Of a stretch of 8,488 nucleotides of DNA, positions 6,142 through 8,488 are shown in pieces (positions within the stretch are counted from its first letter, which is position 1; the number at the start of each line of letters is the position of its first letter). Origin of the DNA: an uncultured Clostridia bacterium (GTDB taxonomy: Bacteria; Bacillota; Clostridia; Christensenellales; Aristaeellaceae). The stretch spans positions 1-8,488 of the forward strand of contig CALGBY010000068.1 in NCBI GenBank assembly GCA_937886445.1. The letters are read 5' to 3'. The notes under the pieces were generated by a model. The model was given only the letters and a program-made list of their open reading frames with translations, ran no database searches and had not been told where the DNA came from. Position numbers and translations under genes: made by a program.

Positions 6142-7419
6142 ATGAAAGGATCAGAGTATCGTCCGCGCATTATTGATAAACAGGTCGATGAATACCTGTC
6201 CGCTTTCGGAGCCGTGTGTATCGAAGGCTCTAAGTGGTGCGGCAAAACATGGACTTCCGCCTATCACAGTAAGAGCGCAATATATATCGGTGACCCCGCA
6301 AACAGCTTTCAGAACCGAAAACTGGCGGAGCTCTCTCCGGATCTGATACTGGAAGGCGATGCTCCGCGCCTGATCGATGAATGGCAGGAAGTACCGCCGC
6401 TCTGGGATGCGGTACGCTGCAAAGTTGATCAGACACAGCAGAAGGGGCAATTCATCCTGACCGGCTCCGCCACGCCGAATCACAAGGGTATCCTGCACAG
6501 CGGCGCGGGGCGGATCGCGCGGCTTCGTATGCGTCCCATGTCGCTTTATGAATCCGGTGATTCCTCCGGAAAGGTGTCTTTGAGAGACCTGTGCCACGGT
6601 GAGCTTACACCCGCAATGACCGGTGAAGTCAGTTTAAAAAAGCTGATCGGGCTGATCATCCGCGGCGGCTGGCCGGGCAGCCTCGGTCTCTCTGTGCGGC
6701 AGGCTTCATTGCTTCCGGCAGAATACCTGAATGCCATCATCAATGACGATGTTTACCGCATCGACGGGATCAAACGGGATACAACAAAAATGCGTCTGCT
6801 GCTCTGTTCCCTTGCAAGAAACGAGAGCACGACCGCGACAAACAAAACGCTTATCAAGGATATCAAAGCCATCGATGATGAAGATATCGACGGTGATACG
6901 GTATCATCTTATCTGGACATTCTCAAGCGGCTTTTCCTTACAGACAATCAGCCGCCGTTCTCCACCGGCATACGCTCGTCCGTACGCATCAAGCAGGCTG
7001 AAAAACGGCACTTCTCCGATCCGTCACTTGCCTGCGCGCTGCTTCGCGCTACACCGGAAAGCCTTCTGAACGATTTGGAAACACTGGGCTTCTTGTTTGA
7101 AGCATTGTGTGAGCGTGATCTGAGGATCTACGCGGGAGCTTTCGGAGCGGAGCTGTATCACTATCAGGATTACAAAAATCAGGAGATCGACGCTGTACTT
7201 GAGCTTCCCGAAGGCGACTGGTGCGCCTTTGAGATCAAGCTGGGGGCTAATCAGATCGATGCCGCCGCCGCGAATCTCCTGACCATCAAAAAGCAGATCG
7301 AAGAAGACCCGAAGGGCAAACCGCCCGCGGTCCTCTGCGTGATCTGCGGCATGTCCAACGCTGCCTACCGTCGTCCGGACGGCGTATTTGTGATACCAAT
7401 CACCGCGCTGAAAGTGTAA
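6142..7419 (+). CDS. AAA-type ATPase with C-terminal DUF4143 domain
   Basis: A 425-residue soluble protein of the AAA_14/DUF4143 family, common in gut anaerobes and archaea and without an established function; toxin, defence and mobile-element links have been suggested for relatives but are unproven. The N-terminal ATPase domain (about 18-135) has Walker A GSKWCGKT (29-36), Walker B RLIDE (76-80) and a sensor-like ILTGSA (105-110). The middle region (about 185-290) is helical. The C-terminal part (about 312-385) carries D350 in QEIDAVLE and E364-x-K366 in AFEIKLG, the D...ExK spacing of PD-(D/E)xK nuclease folds, a typical DUF4143 end. Start ATG with a very strong AGGAGGAG seven bases upstream, and its own promoter. 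Codon use is visibly less GC-rich than in the housekeeping block. No partner gene is seen; the next element is the CRISPR array about 95 bases on. Confidence 0.85.
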   Translation: MKGSEYRPRIIDKQVDEYLSAFGAVCIEGSKWCGKTWTSAYHSKSAIYIGDPANSFQNRKLAELSPDLILEGDAPRLIDEWQEVPPLWDAVRCKVDQTQQKGQFILTGSATPNHKGILHSGAGRIARLRMRPMSLYESGDSSGKVSLRDLCHGELTPAMTGEVSLKKLIGLIIRGGWPGSLGLSVRQASLLPAEYLNAIINDDVYRIDGIKRDTTKMRLLLCSLARNESTTATNKTLIKDIKAIDDEDIDGDTVSSYLDILKRLFLTDNQPPFSTGIRSSVRIKQAEKRHFSDPSLACALLRATPESLLNDLETLGFLFEALCERDLRIYAGAFGAELYHYQDYKNQEIDAVLELPEGDWCAFEIKLGANQIDAAAANLLTIKKQIEEDPKGKPPAVLCVICGMSNAAYRRPDGVFVIPITALKV

Positions 7420-7513
7420 ACGCCCCGCTTTATACAGGCATATAGATAAACAGAACCATAACCGATCATATCGCTTCGATGCATCCATCCCGTTGCTCTC
7501 GGTCCCGCGAATC
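7420..7513. other. Spacer region between the ATPase gene and the CRISPR array
   Basis: I see no gene, clear terminator hairpin or promoter in these bases. ATPase transcripts could therefore run into the array antisense to its expected transcription. Confidence 0.5.
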
Positions 7514-7546
7514 ACATCTGCCTTTTCACCTCACGTGGGGTAAGGC
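7514..7546 (-). repeat. Decayed terminal CRISPR repeat
   Basis: Aligned without gaps to the 33-base repeat, this stretch matches at 20 positions, concentrated in the palindromic half (TCACC, CG, GGGGT). The 35 bases between its end and the first clear repeat (7547-7581) equal a normal spacer in length. Both facts argue that it is the leader-distal end repeat, worn down by mutation. Confidence 0.65.
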
Positions 7547-7781
7547 AACACAAGGCAGAAGATCGTTTCGCAGGTATTACAATTTCAATCCAATCACCCC
7601 GCGCGGGGTGAGACATATCTTCAGCGAGGACTGGTATTGCAAGGACGGTATTTCAATCCACTCACCCCGCGCGGGGTGAGACGCAACAAGAGCGGTTTCA
7701 GACTCGTTCGTGAGATTTCAATCCACTCACCCCGCGCAGGGTGAGACCGACCATTTCGCAAGGGAGTATCCCGATGCAGTT

Positions 7782-7802
7782 ATTTCAATCCACTCACCCC
7801 GC
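7782..7802 (-). repeat. CRISPR repeat cut at its palindrome centre (left)
   Basis: Only the first 21 bases of the repeat remain (+ strand reading), ending at CTCACCCCGC, the left half of the palindrome. The next repeat begins after 24 more bases, where 12 repeat bases plus about 34 spacer bases are expected, so about 22 bases are missing. Confidence 0.9.
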
Positions 7803-8295
7803 CGTGAACTTGACGCCCACGGTGCTATTTCAATCCACTCACCCCGCGCGGGGTGAGACATCCTGCGAAGGTGGATGCCGCAATACAGCAACTATTTCAA
7901 TCCACTCACCCCGCGCGGGGTGAGACTCAGGCGTTCGTTGATTTGTTAGACAGCACGAAGATTTCAATCCACTCACCCCGCGCGGGGTGAGACCAACGCC
8001 GTATGCCTGAATAAAGCACCAGTCAACATTTCAATCCACTCACCCCGCGCGGGGTGAGACACATGGGAACGATGCAGGCGCTTTTACGATCCACATTTCA
8101 ATCCACTCACCCCGCGCGGGGTGAGACACACTCTTGCTTGTTCCGCTACAAGTGATAAATAATTTCAATCCACTTACCCCGCGCGGGGTGAGACGTACGG
8201 AAGATGATTGAATTTATGCTTATCAACAGATTTCAATCCACTCACCCCGCGCGGGGTGAGACCGAGGCTCTGCTTGCGCTTCAGGCCGAGATCAA

Positions 8296-8316
8296 ATTTC
8301 AATCCACTCACCCCGC
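8296..8316 (-). repeat. CRISPR repeat cut at its palindrome centre (right)
   Basis: The same 21 bases remain and end at the same CTCACCCCGC boundary as the copy at 7782. The following repeat begins after 26 bases, so about 20 bases are missing. The spacer remnant differs from the other cut repeat's, so the two events are independent. Confidence 0.9.
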
Positions 8317-8409
8317 CCGATCCGCTCATTCCGGACATTGAAATTTCAATCCACTCACCCCGCGCGGGGTGAGACGCGCCCTGCTGATGATCAGCAGCGA
8401 CAAGTACCA

Positions 8410-8434
8410 ATTTCAATCCACTCACCCCGCGCGG
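8410..8434 (-). repeat. Altered leader-proximal CRISPR repeat
   Basis: Twenty-five bases match the repeat, through GCGCGG, after which CAGGGTCATCTC replaces GGTGAGAC. On the - strand this changes the 5' end of the first repeat, the side where Cas1-Cas2 normally inserts new spacers. Reading it as a 2-base insertion plus substitutions is also possible. Confidence 0.8.
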
Positions 8435-8488
8435 CAGGGTCATCTCATTTAAATATTACGCATTAATTGCAAATATTACATTTTTGTT
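8435..8488 (-). promoter_or_regulatory. Putative CRISPR leader (partial)
   Basis: The sequence turns abruptly AT-rich beside the array, as leaders often do, and lies on the side predicted by repeat orientation. AAATATTAC occurs twice, at 8451-8459 and 8471-8479, a 9-base direct repeat with a 20-base period. The window ends here, so the leader's full length and promoter cannot be judged. Confidence 0.5.

Larger units (their letters stand above)
7582..8434 (-). CRISPR. CRISPR array, subtype I-C-like repeat, 14 recognisable repeats
   Basis: Full 33-base repeats begin at 7582, 7650, 7715, 7827, 7894, 7961, 8028, 8095, 8162, 8230 and 8343; altered ones begin at 7782, 8296 and 8410. On the + strand each begins ATTTCAATCCA, continues as the 20-base palindrome and ends AC; on the - strand it begins GTCTCACCCC and ends GTGGATTGAAAT, the 3' handle typical of I-C arrays. 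The transcript is therefore probably from the - strand, with the leader at the right. Spacers flanked by full repeats are 32-35 bases, mostly 34; no two are alike. Single-base repeat variants are at 7593 (C to A), 7738 (G to A) and 8175 (C to T). No cas gene is in the window, so activity and subtype rest on the repeat alone. Several spacers are open in one frame, which says little at this length. Confidence 0.97.

Noticed and set aside
6142..7419. Identifying the ATPase as a Cas or known defence protein
   Set aside because: Its Walker motifs and ending fit AAA_14/DUF4143, which is widespread; adjacency to the array is the only link to CRISPR.
7479..8443. Short open frames on both strands within the CRISPR array
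   Set aside because: They consist of translated repeats and spacers (recurring HSPRAG or RGVSGLK peptides).
7420..8488. cas genes within the window
   Set aside because: No open frame of adequate size or with Cas motifs exists on either strand here; any would lie outside the window.

Overview
The window looks like a chromosome segment from a GC-rich member of the Clostridia (Firmicutes). The basis is gene content and order, not a database match. A tsaD followed directly by an ABC-F ATPase recalls the gcp/ydiF order of Bacillus, and a Lit/DUF1461 membrane protein is typical of Gram-positive Firmicutes. Codon use is strongly GC-rich and ribosome-binding sites are good AGGAGG types.

Left part (138-5565), all on the + strand, is a compact housekeeping block. 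It holds prfB (release factor 2, apparently without the usual programmed frameshift), a four-helix membrane protein of the lipoprotein intramolecular transacylase family (lit), tsaD (tRNA t6A synthesis; its ATG overlaps the lit stop by 4 bases), an ABC-F ribosome-associated ATPase, and a very small protein-kinase-fold protein with a TTG start. A strong hairpin separates tsaD from the ABC-F gene. The common theme is translation and tRNA quality, with a lipoprotein-modifying enzyme in between.

Middle part (5566-6141) is non-coding but highly structured. It contains five degenerate copies of a roughly 33-bp repeat with an AGATCCCC core, a rho-independent terminator overlapping the last copy, an AT-rich hairpin, and then six copies plus a partial seventh of an exactly 23-bp repeat. 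This second array runs into a good sigma-A type promoter (TTGTAA, 17 bp, TATAAT).

Right part (6142-8488) is accessory. The promoter drives a 425-aa AAA/DUF4143 ATPase with a nuclease-like C-terminal region. About 95 bases later a CRISPR array begins. Its repeat, read on the - strand, ends in GTGGATTGAAAT as in subtype I-C arrays, so the array is probably transcribed right to left from the AT-rich sequence at the window's right edge. It has 11 full 33-bp repeats, two repeats cut exactly at the centre of their 20-bp palindrome, one altered repeat beside the putative leader, and a decayed repeat at the far (left) end. No cas gene lies inside the window; any would be expected beyond the right edge.

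I do not see a convincing wholly new system. The most unusual signals are the palindrome-centred repeat truncations in the CRISPR array and the two stacked tandem-repeat arrays in front of the ATPase gene.
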